This document shows, piece after piece, positions 22,304 to 40,491 of a DNA stretch of 64,000 nt (its first letter is position 1; every line of letters starts with the position of its first letter). The stretch comes from Nitrobacter winogradskyi Nb-255. Lineage in GTDB: Bacteria; Pseudomonadota; Alphaproteobacteria; Rhizobiales; Xanthobacteraceae. Position numbers and translations under genes: made by a program. Below the pieces are notes generated by a model. That model had not been told where the DNA came from. It was given only the letters and a program-made list of their open reading frames with translations, and did not search any database. Location: assembly GCF_000012725.1 (NCBI RefSeq), contig NC_007406.1, positions 1,454,001 to 1,518,000 of the forward strand, read 5' to 3'.

Positions 22304-22834
22304 ATGAGCATGCGCTGGTATATCGTCCACGCCTATTCGAATTTCGAAAAAAAGGTCTCGGAGTCGATCCGGGAGCAGGCCAAGCAGCGCGGGCTCGAGG
22401 ATCTTTTCGAGCAGGTGCTGGTGCCGACCGAGAAGGTCACGGAAGTCCGGCGCGGCCGCAAGGTCGATACCGAGCGCAAGTTTTTCCCGGGTTATGTGCT
22501 GGTGAAGATGAACCTCACCGACGAGGCGTTCCATCTCATCAAGAATACCCCGAAAGTCACGGGCTTCCTCGGCGCCGAGAACAAGCCGATGCCGATATCG
22601 GAAGCCGAAGCCATGCGCATCATGCATCAGGTGCAGGAAGGCGTGGAGCGGCCCAAGGCGTCGGTTTCCTTCGAGGTCGGGGAGAATGTCCGCGTGGCCG
22701 ATGGACCGTTCGCGTCGTTCTCCGGCGTCGTGGAGGAAGTCGACGAGGCTCGCTCGCGCGTGAAGGTCGCGGTGTCGATCTTTGGCCGCGCAACGCCAGT
22801 CGAGCTGGAATTCGGTCAGGTCGAAAAGGTTTAG
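22304..22834 (+). CDS. nusG: Transcription termination/antitermination factor NusG
   Basis: A 176-residue protein with the NGN domain (M-R-W-Y-I-V-H-A-Y-S-N-F-E-K-K-V near the start, F-F-P-G-Y-V-L-V-K-M in the middle) and the C-terminal KOW domain (V-R-V-A-D-G-P-F-A-S-F-S-G-V-V-E-E-V-D). It binds RNA polymerase beta' and links it to Rho or ribosomal protein S10. It is co-oriented with secE. Confidence 0.97.
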   Translation: MSMRWYIVHAYSNFEKKVSESIREQAKQRGLEDLFEQVLVPTEKVTEVRRGRKVDTERKFFPGYVLVKMNLTDEAFHLIKNTPKVTGFLGAENKPMPISEAEAMRIMHQVQEGVERPKASVSFEVGENVRVADGPFASFSGVVEEVDEARSRVKVAVSIFGRATPVELEFGQVEKV

Positions 22835-22839
22835 GTTTC

Positions 22840-22953
22840 ACCTCTCCCCGCCTGCGGGGAGATGTCGACCGCGTAGCGGTCGGGTGAGGGGGCCTTGCTT
22901 AATGGCCGCCCCTCACCCCGACCCTCTCCCCGTAAGAACGGGGAGAGGGAGCA
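22840..22953. repeat. Family D repeat (CTCTCCCCGC...GCGGGGAGA type)
   Basis: CTCCCCGCCTGCGGGGAG hairpin, TCGACCGC-GTA-GCGGTCGG hairpin, then CCTCACCCCGACCCTCTCCCCGTAAGAACGGGGAGAG. It is a compound structured repeat, common in Bradyrhizobiaceae intergenic regions, and occupies most of the nusG-rplK gap. Confidence 0.8.
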
Positions 22954-23021
22954 GGCGATCATCGTGGGAGGTGAGGGCGGTCGCCAGCCGCTTGAGCCAT
23001 GACCACAAACAGGAGTGACGC

Positions 23022-23450
23022 ATGGCAAAGAAAGTGACCGGATACCTGAAATTGCAGGTGCCGGCCGGTGCGGCGAACCCCTCGCCACCGATCGGTCCCG
23101 CGCTTGGTCAGCGCGGTCTCAACATCATGGAGTTCTGCAAGGCCTTTAACGCCCAGACCCAGAAGGAAGAAAAGAACACGCCGATTCCGGTCGTGATCAC
23201 AATCTACGCGGATCGTTCCTTCACCTTCGAGATGAAGACCCCGCCGATGGCCTACTTCCTCAAGCAGGCGGCGAAGATCCAGTCGGGCTCCAAGACGCCG
23301 GGCCGCGATGCCGCTGGCACGCTGACCAGGGCGCAGGTGCGTGAGATCGCCGAGAAGAAGATGAAGGACCTCAATTGCGACACCGTCGAGGCAGCCATGA
23401 GCATGGTTGAAGGCTCCGCCCGTTCGATGGGCCTTCAGGTGGCGGAGTAA
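23022..23450 (+). CDS. rplK: 50S ribosomal protein L11
   Basis: A 142-residue protein starting [12 protein letters not shown], with the proline-rich [17 protein letters not shown]-terminal domain and the C-terminal 23S-binding domain ([12 protein letters not shown]). It forms the L11 stalk base, where EF-G and the stringent factor act. It is followed six bases later by rplA. Confidence 0.98.
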   Translation: MAKKVTGYLKLQVPAGAANPSPPIGPALGQRGLNIMEFCKAFNAQTQKEEKNTPIPVVITIYADRSFTFEMKTPPMAYFLKQAAKIQSGSKTPGRDAAGTLTRAQVREIAEKKMKDLNCDTVEAAMSMVEGSARSMGLQVAE

Positions 23451-23456
23451 CGAACC

Positions 23457-24149
23457 ATGGCAACCGGAAAGCGTTTGAAGAAATCCCGTGAGGGCATTGA
23501 CAGAAATAAGCTTTATCCAATCGCGGATGCGATCAGGATGGTTAAGGAGCGTGCCACATCGAAGTTTGATGAGACGATCGAGATCGCGATGAATCTCGGC
23601 GTCGATCCGCGTCACGCCGACCAGATGGTGCGCGGCGTCGTCACGCTGCCGAACGGCACTGGCCGCACGCTGCGCGTCGGTGTGTTCGCGCGTGGCGCCA
23701 AGGCCGAGGAAGCCAAGGCCGCCGGCGCGGATGTGGTGGGCGCGGAAGATCTTGTCGAGACCGTGCAGGGCGGTACGATCGCATTCGATCGTTGCATCGC
23801 CACGCCGGACATGATGCCGCTGGTCGGCCGCCTCGGCAAGGTGTTGGGCCCGCGCGGCATGATGCCGAATCCGAAAATCGGTACCGTGACGATGGATGTC
23901 GCCGGCGCCGTGAAGGGCGCCAAAGGCGGATCGGTCGAATTCCGTGTCGAGAAGGCGGGTATCGTGCAGGCCGGGATCGGCAAGGCCTCTTTCTCCGCGG
24001 AGAAACTGGTCGAGAACGTCAAGGCGTTGGCGGACGCGGTGGCGAAGGCCAAGCCGGCCGGAGCCAAGGGTACCTACGTCCAGCGTATCGCGGTGTCCTC
24101 CACCATGGGCCCGGGCGTCAAGGTTGAGCCGGGAACCGTGCTCGGCTGA
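23457..24149 (+). CDS. rplA: 50S ribosomal protein L1
   Basis: A 230-residue L1 stalk protein; typical blocks [10 protein letters not shown] and G-T-V-T-M-D-V are present. It helps release deacylated tRNA and, in many bacteria, represses its own operon by binding the mRNA leader. It ends 704 bases before rplJ. Confidence 0.98.
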   Translation: MATGKRLKKSREGIDRNKLYPIADAIRMVKERATSKFDETIEIAMNLGVDPRHADQMVRGVVTLPNGTGRTLRVGVFARGAKAEEAKAAGADVVGAEDLVETVQGGTIAFDRCIATPDMMPLVGRLGKVLGPRGMMPNPKIGTVTMDVAGAVKGAKGGSVEFRVEKAGIVQAGIGKASFSAEKLVENVKALADAVAKAKPAGAKGTYVQRIAVSSTMGPGVKVEPGTVLG

Positions 24150-24853
24150 GATCGGGTGAATGAGACGATCGAAGCGGGTTCGGAGTTTCCGGGCCCGTTT
24201 TGACGTTTTGATCGCGCGGTGAAGTCGATTCTTGTCGGTGTTAGTCAGGTGTGAGGCGCGTTCTTCGAAGCTGGCCGGAAAATTGCATGATTTAGGGCTT
24301 GGCAACGCGGCGAAGATTGGTTAAACACCGCGCTCCGGACGCGTGGGCTTCTGTTCGCGCGTTCGCGTTCGTTTTCCAAAACCCAACGAGACAGGAGAAC
24401 CTTGTACCTTCCCATGGCCATTTCGCATGGTTCGGGAGGGCGGGGAGCCAGTTTGCTGGGTTGGTGCGAACGGGGGTCTTCGGACCGTTCCTGGGATTAT
24501 TTCCGGGAATGGTATTGGTGATCCCGTCCTGTCCGAGACTGCAGGCGCCGGCGACAAACGAGTGTTTGTTCAATGGCTTAATCATATGGCCTGCATAGAC
24601 GGGTGAAAACCGGATTTCGCTTTTCGCCGCCGTGAGCGGAAAGCAGCGGATTGGGTTCGAACCTCGACCCCGGTGCCAAATGGCTGTCAGGCCGTGGGAG
24701 CCGGGAGGGCAGGCTACTGAATGTCGTCACGTCTCGTGTGTCCCGAGACTGTTGTCTTGGGATCTGGTGGAACGGGTCGACGGGTGTAACCCCGGTGTCC
24801 TTGCCTTGGGCGTCCTTAGCCTTGGCAAAGCCACCACATGGAAAGAGCTTGCT
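24150..24853. other. Long rplA-rplJ intergenic region, likely promoter and L10 leader
   Basis: No reading frame here is convincing. In many bacteria the rplJL transcript has a structured leader bound by L10-L7/L12, and this gap would contain it together with a promoter. I did not identify specific promoter boxes with confidence. Confidence 0.45.
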
Positions 24854-25372
24854 GTGGAACGAGCGGCAAAAAAAGAAGCGGTCGAACAGCTCAACGAGAC
24901 TTTCAGGACGACGGGCGTCGCGATCGTTGCTCATTATTCCGGTCTCACCGTGGCTCAAATGCAGACCCTGCGCAAGCAGATGAAGCAGGCGGGCGCCTCG
25001 GTGAAGGTCTCGAAGAACCGTCTCGCCAAGATCGCTCTCGAAGGCACGGACGTCGTTGCCATCGGCTCCCTTTTGAAGGGGCCGACCGTGATCGCGACTT
25101 CCAGCGATCCGGTGGCGGCGCCGAAGGTGGCCGTCGAATTCGCCAAGACGAACGAGAACTTCGTCGTGCTCGGCGGCTCGATGGGCAAAACCGTCCTGGA
25201 CGTGAACGGGGTGAAGGCTCTCGCCTCGCTGCCGTCACTCGACGAACTGCGCGGCAAGCTGGTCGGCCTTCTGGTCGCGCCGGCGACCAAGATCGCCCAG
25301 CTCTCGACGGCGCCCGCGGCCAAGCTCGCGCGCGTTGTCCAGGCCTATGCCTCAAAGGACGAAGCGGCGTAG
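24854..25372 (+). CDS. rplJ: 50S ribosomal protein L10
   Basis: A 172-residue protein beginning at GTG 24854 ([10 protein letters not shown] in the frame; GTG read as Met), with a GGAAAGAG site upstream. It has the N-terminal rRNA-binding domain ([14 protein letters not shown]) and the C-terminal helix that carries L7/L12 dimers. It is followed by rplL after 54 bases. Confidence 0.97.
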   Translation: MERAAKKEAVEQLNETFRTTGVAIVAHYSGLTVAQMQTLRKQMKQAGASVKVSKNRLAKIALEGTDVVAIGSLLKGPTVIATSSDPVAAPKVAVEFAKTNENFVVLGGSMGKTVLDVNGVKALASLPSLDELRGKLVGLLVAPATKIAQLSTAPAAKLARVVQAYASKDEAA

Positions 25373-25426
25373 GGCCCTTCGCAAGTCAAATCTGGTTCGA
25401 ACCGAATACGTTAAAGGAATATATCG

Positions 25427-25804
25427 ATGGCTGATCTGCAGAAGATTGTTGACGACCTCTCGGCGCTGACCGTGCTCGAGGCTGCCGAACTGGCGAAGCT
25501 GCTCGAGGAGAAGTGGGGCGTGTCGGCCGCCGCCGCCGTGGCTGTTGCGGCTGCGCCGGGCGCCGGCGGTGGCGCTCCGGCCGCCGAAGAGAAGACCGAG
25601 TTCACTGTCGTGCTCGCAGCCGCGGGCGACAAGAAGATCGAGGTCATCAAGGAAGTTCGCGCCATCACCGGGCTCGGCCTCAAGGAAGCCAAGGATCTGG
25701 TCGAAGGTGCGCCGAAGCCGGTCAAGGAAGGCGTTGCCAAGGACGAGGCCGAGAAGATCAAGGCCCAGCTTGAGAAGGCTGGCGGCAAGGTTGAACTCAA
25801 GTAA
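25427..25804 (+). CDS. rplL: 50S ribosomal protein L7/L12
   Basis: A 125-residue protein with N-terminal dimerisation helices, an Ala/Gly/Pro hinge ([12 protein letters not shown]) and the factor-binding C-terminal domain ([19 protein letters not shown]). It recruits translational GTPases such as the EF-G and EF-Tu encoded downstream. Confidence 0.98.
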   Translation: MADLQKIVDDLSALTVLEAAELAKLLEEKWGVSAAAAVAVAAAPGAGGGAPAAEEKTEFTVVLAAAGDKKIEVIKEVRAITGLGLKEAKDLVEGAPKPVKEGVAKDEAEKIKAQLEKAGGKVELK

Positions 25805-26396
25805 CCGTGGGAGGTTACCTGAGTCATTGAGACTTCGATCTTAGCGCGCCAGGGTGAGAGCCGAAGATTGCCATGTCAAGTGGAATCACTGGCTCAAGCC
25901 TCAGGCGAGGCAGGCGAAGCCGGACATGAGGCGGGTGATATGAGCGGTATATCCCTGGCGGGCGCGATTCCATCGCGCTCGCCGGGTGCGGCCTGAGGTC
26001 GTTATTTTACTGGTTGTACACAGAAAGTTGGTTGTACACAGAAAAGTGTGGGAATTCAGGAGTATTACCCCTCGAATCTCCACGATTGCCATCTCATATC
26101 GGGATGGCAGCACGAAAAGCGCAGCGGATGCGGGAACGGCGGCGTTCTCCCATAAGCTGTTGGGAGAGCAGCAATTTCGGGCTTTTTGGTCCGCCTGGTT
26201 ATGATTTTGACGAGCGGGGTGTAGCCATGCGCCCCGCGCGTCGTTTTGCGTTCTGCGAGCCCTGCGTTCCTGATCAGGATTGAAGTCCTGATATTTGCGT
26301 TCCGCTCTCAAGAGCGTTCCGAGATTCATCCCCGGGGGCGATGCCGATCGCGCTTCGGAAGGTTCGCCCTCACGGGCGACGACATGAGAGGCCACG
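25805..26396. promoter_or_regulatory. rplL-rpoB intergenic region with an 18-base-spaced direct repeat
   Basis: The 592-base gap lacks a credible gene. It contains an exact 16-base direct repeat, TGGTTGTACACAGAAA, at 26011-26026 and 26029-26044. In enterobacteria this gap holds an attenuator and an RNase III site; whether the repeat is a regulator site for rpoBC is inference. Confidence 0.45.
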
Positions 26397-30539
<4,143 letters not shown>

Positions 30540-30547
30540 CAGTTTGA

Positions 30548-34897
<4,350 letters not shown>

Positions 34898-34917
34898 AAA
34901 TCGGCTGATCTGAGTTG

Positions 34918-34949
34918 AAAGAAGGGCCGGCGCAAGCCGGCCTTTCTTA
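34918..34949 (+). terminator. Terminator of the rpoBC operon
   Basis: AAAGAAGGGCCGGC-GCAA-GCCGGCCTTTCTT, 20 bases after the rpoC stop. Confidence 0.85.
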
Positions 34950-35019
34950 CGTTGTGCGCCGCTTCAGACAACGGTCCCTTTGCGCTTCTTGAAACCGCTC
35001 CGCTGGCTGTGCCGGGCTT

Positions 35020-35121
35020 GAGCACTTTCGCTTCTGATGGAATCAGAAGCGAGCTCCAGATTATTGTTTTGACGCGTTTTCTTCACGCGAACCGGCATCC
35101 ACTTCGCTCGAAAACGCTATA
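35020..35121. repeat. Family A repeat, standard form
   Basis: TTTCGCTTCTGATGGAATCAGAAGCGAG hairpin, then TTGACGCGTTTTCTTCACGCG...CACTTCGCTCGAAAACGC. It lies between the rpoC terminator and the broken flavoprotein gene. Confidence 0.9.
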
Positions 35122-35195
35122 AGGCGTGGTGCGCGAGGAATACCGATTGTCAGGTTTGCGCGCTGAGGTTTTACGGGAAGCCGGTCGTGCCTACG

Positions 35196-36397
35196 TTATG
35201 CCAACCTGCCTTCGGGTGATTGCGGGGGCGGCGGCAATGTTGGCGGCGGTGTCGTGGATTTTCTCGCCGATCGTATCAGCCCCTCGGCCAGCCTGACGAT
35301 AAATCGCGCCCACCGGCGTGCGCGTCACGTCGGGCCGTTGTCGAGCGAGAGCGAACGAAGATGCCAGGCTTTCGCTGCCGACCATGCGTCGCATTCCATT
35401 TTGACGGGGTCATCGTAGAACATCTTGATCTTGGCGCGGTCCATGCCTTCGGTGGCGAGCCAGTGCGGGATGTGGTGGTTGCAAAGCCGCTCAACGTCCG
35501 TAAACACCTTGTCTGTGCCGGTGCCCGCAGCCGGGCACGAGGTCGCAAATGCGTCGCCGATGACCACGACCCCGGCCTGCCGATGATTTTCCGTGACGTA
35601 CAAATCGGCTGGCCGGATTTTGATCTGTCCACTTACCTTGAAGCCGCCGGTTATGCGGTCGAGGCCGGGCATCATCGCGCTCATCGCCGCTTCGGGATTC
35701 TCACGAAACTCGTGAAACCAGATGTCGTTCATCGACCGATAGACCATCAAGTTGGCTCGCATGGTGTTACCGATCGGAAATAGCGTCAGGTAGGCCATGC
35801 GATCGCTCGACCACTTTGGCCAATAGGTCAGGGCAGGGAAGGGAAGGGCAACACCGGGCGATCGATCGGCTCAACGTCAAAGCCGAGCGTCACTGAATGA
35901 CACTCGCTGATGACACGTCGCCCAAGTCCGAGGAAATGACGCAGGCTGATGCTGAGCCCGTTAGCGAGCACAATCAGGCGCGCCGAAATTTCTTCGCCAC
36001 TCGCCAGCACCACGCGCTGACGTTCGTCACTCGTCGCTACTTCGGTGACCTTGGTATAAAAGCTCTCGATGCTGGATGGAATCTGCGTGCGCATGGCATT
36101 GACCCGAGTGTCGTACATCACGCCGTGCTGATCGCTGGGCTTTTTTACGACAACGAAACCAAACCGCGCTTCCTACACCTCGCCGTCGAGGGTCGTCGCT
36201 TGCAGTATCTGCTTGTCGAGACCCGTGTTGCGCAGTCGCCGAATCTGAGTGCCACTGAGCTTTTCGCAGCGCAGGTCGGGTAAATACGTTGTGTGCGGAT
36301 CCATCAAGATCGCAGGAACACCTGCGCGGCCCAGCATCGCGGCTGCCGTTGAACCGGCCAATCCGCCGCCAACAATCGCAATGTTGGTGTAGCGCAT
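35196..36397 (-). pseudogene. FAD-dependent oxidoreductase (halogenase/monooxygenase-like), inactivated by three lesions
   Basis: ATG 36397 (AAGGG-type site) opens with N-I-A-I-V-G-G-G-L-A-G-S-T-A-A-A-M-L, a dinucleotide-binding FAD motif. The frame meets TAG at 36175-36173 and stays in frame beyond it (E-A-R-F-G-F-V-V-V-K-K). A frame change near 35825 moves the protein to another frame (L-T-Y-W-P-K-W-S-S-D-R-M-A-Y-L-T-L-F). This contains G-D-A-F-A-T-S-C-P-A-A-G-T-G, the second FAD contact. A TGA at 35327-35325 interrupts L-D-N-G-P-T / R-A-R-R-W-A-R-F-I, and the frame finally stops at 35196. Both stops are one base from TGG. Intact homologues resemble tryptophan-halogenase-like monooxygenases. 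Confidence 0.85.
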
Positions 36398-36564
36398 GGA
36401 TCCGCCCTTGTTAGCCAGGTTAATCAATGCGCCGCAAAAACCAACAAACCTTGAAGGTGCCAGAAGGGCGACCGGTTCGACCGGGTGTGGCTTAACCAAA
36501 AAGAAACAGGGGGAAGGTCAGTATTCCCACGGGGTGGATCGCCGAGGATGATCCGAGGCGTTTG

Positions 36565-37683
36565 ATGATTTCAGTAAACATTTGCCCACCAACACCGGAC
36601 CTGGCGGCGCCATGGGACGATCTCGTTCGGCGGGCGTCTTCAAACGTATTCATGAATCCGGTGGTCCTGTCGGCCGCGAACGAGAGCGGGTTTGCGGACG
36701 TCCGTGTTCTGCTGGCGTGGAATGACGGCGCCGGATTCAAGAAGCTGGTCGGTATCTGGGCTTTTCAAGTCCGCAAAATTTCGCCGATGTGGCCCTTGGT
36801 GCTTGAAGCATTGCCCTACAACTATGCCTTTCTTTCAAGTCCCGTCGTCGACCCGGCTTTCGTTCGCGACGTCATTCCAGGCTTTCTATCGGCGATCCGT
36901 GACAGTCGCTCGCTGCCCAAGGTGATCAGCCTGAAATCGCTTGATGCCGAGGAAGAGAGCTTCGCAACACTCATCGAGACGCTGAACGAGCAGGGTTGCG
37001 CCTGCCTCAGGATGTCCGACAGCACGCGTCCTTTCGCTACTCCTGATGCTGGCGTGAAACGGTCGGGCTCGACCCGGAAGAAGCTGCGGCAGGATTGGAA
37101 CCGGCTCTCCGCCGCAGGCAGTGTCGATATCGTCAATCTCCGCGCTCCGGATACCAGAGAGGCTTTCGAGACGTTTCTGGAACTGGAAGCCGCAGGCTGG
37201 AAAGGAGCGCGTGGCACGGCTTTGTTATGCAGGCCCGCGGACGCGGCGTTCGCCAGGAAGATGATTGCCGCGCTGGCCGAACGTGGCGATGCTTCGGTTG
37301 CCTTGCTTCGTGTTGATGGGCGCGCCATCGCCGCACAGGTGCTGATGTACTGCGGCGCCACGGCCTATACGTGGAAAACGGCCTTCGATCCCGACTACGC
37401 GAAATACTCGCCCGGCATGCTGCTGATCGACAGGATCACGGACGATCTGCTGACCTCCGCAGATATCGAGGCGGTCAATTCCTGCTCCTACGAAGGAAGC
37501 TTCATGGCTCAACTCTGGGTGGGACGACGGAGGATGGCCGATCTGCTGGTCAATGTCGGGCGGGATCGATCCCTGGCCTTCTCGCTGGAGGCCGCCCGCC
37601 AACGGGGCTATGAACAGCTTCGCTGGTTTCGCGACCAGGTTCGGAGCTGGTCAGTTCCCGCCAGCCCCAAAGCAAGAAAGTAA
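36565..37683 (+). CDS. GNAT-fold acetyltransferase of the CelD/FemAB-like type
   Basis: A 372-residue protein from ATG 36565 (GAGG upstream; a TTG one codon earlier is an alternative). The C-terminal half carries the GNAT-related block found in CelD/BcsL-like proteins: K-L-R-Q-D-W-N-R-L ... F-L-E-L-E-A-A-G-W-K-G-A-R-G-T-A and V-A-L-L-R-V-D-G-R-A-I-A-A-Q-V ... W-K-T-A-F-D-P-D-Y-A-K-Y-S-P-G. Members are linked to polysaccharide or cell-envelope acyl transfer; the acceptor here is unknown. There is no signal peptide. It lies between the pseudogene and the Crp/Fnr gene. Confidence 0.8.
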   Translation: MISVNICPPTPDLAAPWDDLVRRASSNVFMNPVVLSAANESGFADVRVLLAWNDGAGFKKLVGIWAFQVRKISPMWPLVLEALPYNYAFLSSPVVDPAFVRDVIPGFLSAIRDSRSLPKVISLKSLDAEEESFATLIETLNEQGCACLRMSDSTRPFATPDAGVKRSGSTRKKLRQDWNRLSAAGSVDIVNLRAPDTREAFETFLELEAAGWKGARGTALLCRPADAAFARKMIAALAERGDASVALLRVDGRAIAAQVLMYCGATAYTWKTAFDPDYAKYSPGMLLIDRITDDLLTSADIEAVNSCSYEGSFMAQLWVGRRRMADLLVNVGRDRSLAFSLEAARQRGYEQLRWFRDQVRSWSVPASPKARK

Positions 37684-37844
37684 GCTTGTGACGCACTGTC
37701 TTTGGCCTGCTTCAACAGCGCGGTCGGGAAATGGAGCCTGCAGGTCGGAGCCGTCGATCCGGTGTGGCTTGCCTTTGGCTACGCAAAGGGCGACACTGCG
37801 ACCGCCGGTTTTGACTTACCGCAAGAACCGGTGATCGTGGGACC

Positions 37845-38555
37845 ATGGTGCACGGGCCAAAGAACAGCCTTCTGGCGAGCATACCGGACACGGAATGGAT
37901 CGAAGTTCAGAAGCTGTGTGAGTTTGTCAAGCTTCCACTGGATCGCGTGCTGTACGAGCCGCGCGGCCCGTTCGATTATGTGTACTTTCCCGAAACGGCG
38001 ATCATCTCCAACGTTGCTCCGCTCAAGGTCGACAAGACAGCCGAGACGTCAACCACGGGACGGGAGGGCATGATCAATGTCGGAGCGATCATGGGTGATG
38101 ATCAATCCATGCATCGCGCCGTCGTCCAGGTGTCCGGTGACAGCATCCGAATTGCGTTTCAGGATTTTCAGGAGTTGCAAGCGCGCCTGCCGGTGTTTCG
38201 GCGCAAGCTCAACGCCTACTCGCGGGCGTTCCTTGCGCAGGTGATGCAGTCCGTTGCGTGCAACGCCAGTCATACGCTTCTCCAGCGCTGCGCGCGATGG
38301 CTGTTGAAGTCTCACGATCGCGTCGATGGCGACGAACTTCGACTCACTCAGCAATTCCTGGCCGAAATGCTCGTGGTCAGTCGCGTGGCCGTTAACGCCG
38401 AGTTGCAGAAGTTTCAGCAACAGCAGGTTCTCACATATAGCCGCGGCATCATTACCGTACTGGACCGTAAACTTTTGGAGCGCACATCCTGCGAATGCTA
38501 CCGCGCGGTCCGGCGAGAGTACGACAGGCTGTTGCCCGGCTCTTTCACCAAATAA
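37845..38555 (+). CDS. Crp/Fnr-family transcriptional regulator
   Basis: A 236-residue protein: cyclic-nucleotide-binding-like beta-roll (residues about 15-135), then a C-terminal winged helix-turn-helix (L-T-Q-Q-F-L-A-E-M-L-V-V-S-R-V-A-V-N-A-E-L-Q-K-F-Q at about 170-195) and a Cys-containing tail (S-C-E-C-Y). The usual Fnr iron-sulfur cysteines at the N-terminus and the cAMP-contact motif are not evident, so the signal is unknown. The family is greatly expanded in Bradyrhizobiaceae. It may control the adjacent genes, but no operator is evident. Confidence 0.88.
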   Translation: MVHGPKNSLLASIPDTEWIEVQKLCEFVKLPLDRVLYEPRGPFDYVYFPETAIISNVAPLKVDKTAETSTTGREGMINVGAIMGDDQSMHRAVVQVSGDSIRIAFQDFQELQARLPVFRRKLNAYSRAFLAQVMQSVACNASHTLLQRCARWLLKSHDRVDGDELRLTQQFLAEMLVVSRVAVNAELQKFQQQQVLTYSRGIITVLDRKLLERTSCECYRAVRREYDRLLPGSFTK

Positions 38556-38642
38556 AAAACGGCTATGTAAACTAGTTGGCTATACCGTCGCTGTTTCCAT
38601 CGGTACACAAAGAAATTCAAAAAATAATAGAGGAGCGCACCG

Positions 38643-38882
38643 ATGCCGCGACACATCTCTTTTTACGATGAATCCCTGGGTAAGCAGATCGATGGTTCAT
38701 ACACTTCCGATGGCAAGGTGATCCATGCCGGTTCGGGATCGCTGGGCGCCAAAAGCGCGACCATCGGCCATCTTGGCAACGCCACCACGTTTCCGGTCGA
38801 TCAGGTAGGGCAGGATCTTCTGGCTCAGAAGCTGCTGAGCGAGTTGGCTCATCGCGAAGCAAAGAACGGCCACGGCCACTAA
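38643..38882 (+). CDS. Small hypothetical protein, 79 residues
   Basis: ATG 38643 follows GAGGAGCG. The product is soluble, Gly/Ser/His-rich, starting M-P-R-H-I-S-F-Y-D-E and ending in G-H-G-H. No family recognised. A GGGGCC-hairpin lies about 65 bases downstream. Confidence 0.65.
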   Translation: MPRHISFYDESLGKQIDGSYTSDGKVIHAGSGSLGAKSATIGHLGNATTFPVDQVGQDLLAQKLLSELAHREAKNGHGH

Positions 38883-38945
38883 GTCGTCGTCAAACAACAG
38901 ATGGTGTGAGCCGCTCATGCGGTTCACATAATCGTTTTCTATCGC

Positions 38946-38970
38946 GGAGGGGCCTTCGTTGGCCCCCTTT
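38946..38970 (+). terminator. Hairpin terminator after the small hypothetical gene
   Basis: GGAGGGGCC-TTCGTT-GGCCCCCTTTC, strong stem and a short T-run, in the right place to end the 38643-38882 transcript. Confidence 0.65.
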
Positions 38971-39470
38971 CGTTGGCATCGCTGCAGGTGGCTGTGGTTT
39001 AAAGTGGCCGCCTCCGAGCCTCTGCTCAGGCATTCAGGCTCTCCTTCACTTCACGCGCAGTGGTCGTGCTTGGGCCGGCTGCTCCCGCGCAGATTTATTG
39101 ATCGTTTGAAGCGGTGCGACGGTAGTCGCTTGCCTTTAACGTCCCAAGATTTCAATCTCTAGCGCGATCGAGAAGCGACGTCATGCCGCTCAGCTTATCG
39201 TCCGCATGTGACGTTCTGCATCTCTTCCCTGTAGCGTTATCGAGCAACGCAATTCTTGGGTTGATCCGAGGGTATATCGGTTCGCGTGAAGACAGCGCGT
39301 CAGATCAAGCTCATGCAGCCGCGCTTCTGATTCTGTCCGGATCAGAATCGGAAAGACGCTGGAGAATGCCGGCAATGACTCGTCAGCCTCTCGCCGATTG
39401 GCGGACAACTACACGGCACCGCGGATCTCGGGGCGACGCAAGCCGTCTGCCTCGGCCAGTCCAGCTTGCT
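38971..39470. other. Gap without a supported gene, containing a degenerate family A repeat
   Basis: No credible gene. Bases about 39226-39365 resemble a decayed, reversed family A repeat (GAGGGTATATCGGTTCGCGTGAAGACAGCGCGTCAGATCAA followed by GCTTCTGATTC-TGTCCGGATCAGAATC). The rest shows nothing recognisable. Confidence 0.5.
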
Positions 39471-39572
39471 AGAGCCTTTTCCGCTTCTGATGGAATCAGA
39501 AGTGAGGCTCTATGATGATTTGACGCGTTTTCTTCACGCGAACCGGTATCCACTTCGCTTGAAAACGCTCTA
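39471..39572. repeat. Family A repeat, standard form, abutting the IS element
   Basis: AGAGCCTTTTCCGCTTCTGATGGAATCAGAAGTGAGGCTCT hairpin plus module 2 ending GAAAACGCTCTA. Its last bases coincide with the CTAG at the left end of the insertion sequence. Confidence 0.9.
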
Positions 39573-40414
39573 GGTCACGAACCCATAAACGGGGTTCCGT
39601 TTGGACGGGATGCGTGATTCAATCTCCAGAGGTGGGAGGATTGAATGGCACGTTTTGATCTGACGGATTTTGAATGGTCTGTGATCCAGCCGCTGTTGCC
39701 GAACAAGTCGCGCGGCGTTGCACGGGTGGATGATCGGCGGGTGCTGAACGGGATTTTCTGGCGGCTGCGCACCGGTGCGCCGTGGGCGGACATTCCAGCG
39801 CGCTACGGCCCGCACACCACTTGCGTGAACCGCTTCAACCGGTGGCGCAAGGCAGGCGTGTGGGATCGCATTCTGTCGGCTATTTCAAAGGCTTACGATG
39901 GCGACATCCAAATGATCGATTCGTCGTCGATCCGCGTGCATCAACATGCGGCCAACGGTCAAAAAAACAGACGCGATCCCGTTGCATGGGTCGCTCGCGC
40001 GGCGGGCTGACCACCAAAATCCACGCGCTGGTGGATGCCTGCGGCCTGCCGATCGTCCTCAAGATCACCGAAGGCCAGGCCCATGACGGGCGTAGCGCGC
40101 AGGACATGATCGACACCGTCGAACGCGGCGACGTGCTGCTGGCCGACCGGGCCTACGACTCCAACGCCCTGCGTCAAACGCTGGCCGCGCGCGGCGCGAG
40201 AGCCAATGTGAAGCCGATGCCAAATCGCGTTGCGGCCTTGCAATTCAACAGACGGCTCTATCGCAAGCGCAATCTGGTCGAACGCTTCTTCAACAAAATC
40301 AAGCACTATCGCGCCGTCGCCACCAGATATGACAAACGTGACGACAACTTCCTCACCTCCATCAAGCTCGCCTCAATCCGCATCTGGTTGCGATTTAATG
40401 AGTCGATGACCTAG
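39570..40414 (+). mobile_element. IS5-family insertion sequence (IS427-like), about 0.84 kb
   Basis: Both ends have CTAG (39570-39573 and 40411-40414), a probable target duplication or part of it. Just inside are imperfect inverted ends: left GGTCACGAACCCAT, right (reverse strand) GGTCATCGACTCAT. The single transposase is split into two frames joined by a slippery A run. The element sits at the end of a family A repeat. It is complete in outline and may be active. Confidence 0.85.
39645..40414 (+). CDS. IS5-family transposase, made by -1 frameshift from two frames
   Basis: The first frame starts at ATG 39645 and on its own would end at 40010 (121 residues). The second frame continues to TAG 40414. 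The classic heptamer A-AAA-AAC lies at about 39960-39967; slipping back one base joins H-Q-H-A-A-N-G-Q-K to K-Q-T-R-S-R-C-M-G-R-S-R-G-G-L-T-T-K and gives a full-length transposase of about 255 residues. DDE residues are visible: Asp in M-I-D-S-S-S, Asp in L-L-A-D-R-A-Y-D, Glu in N-L-V-E-R-F-F-N-K-I-K. The N-terminal part has the usual W-R-L-R-T-G-A-P-W-A-D-I-P block. Confidence 0.88.
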
Positions 40415-40491
40415 TCTGAGGACTTGGCGCGATGGATTTGGCTTGTCCACATTCTGTTCCCCTCATTAGGCCCCCGCCCGAAATCGACCTT

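Noticed and set aside
36173-36499. 108-codon intact oxidoreductase-like gene
   Set aside because: It is only the first piece of the 35196-36397 pseudogene; the same frame continues past the TAG.
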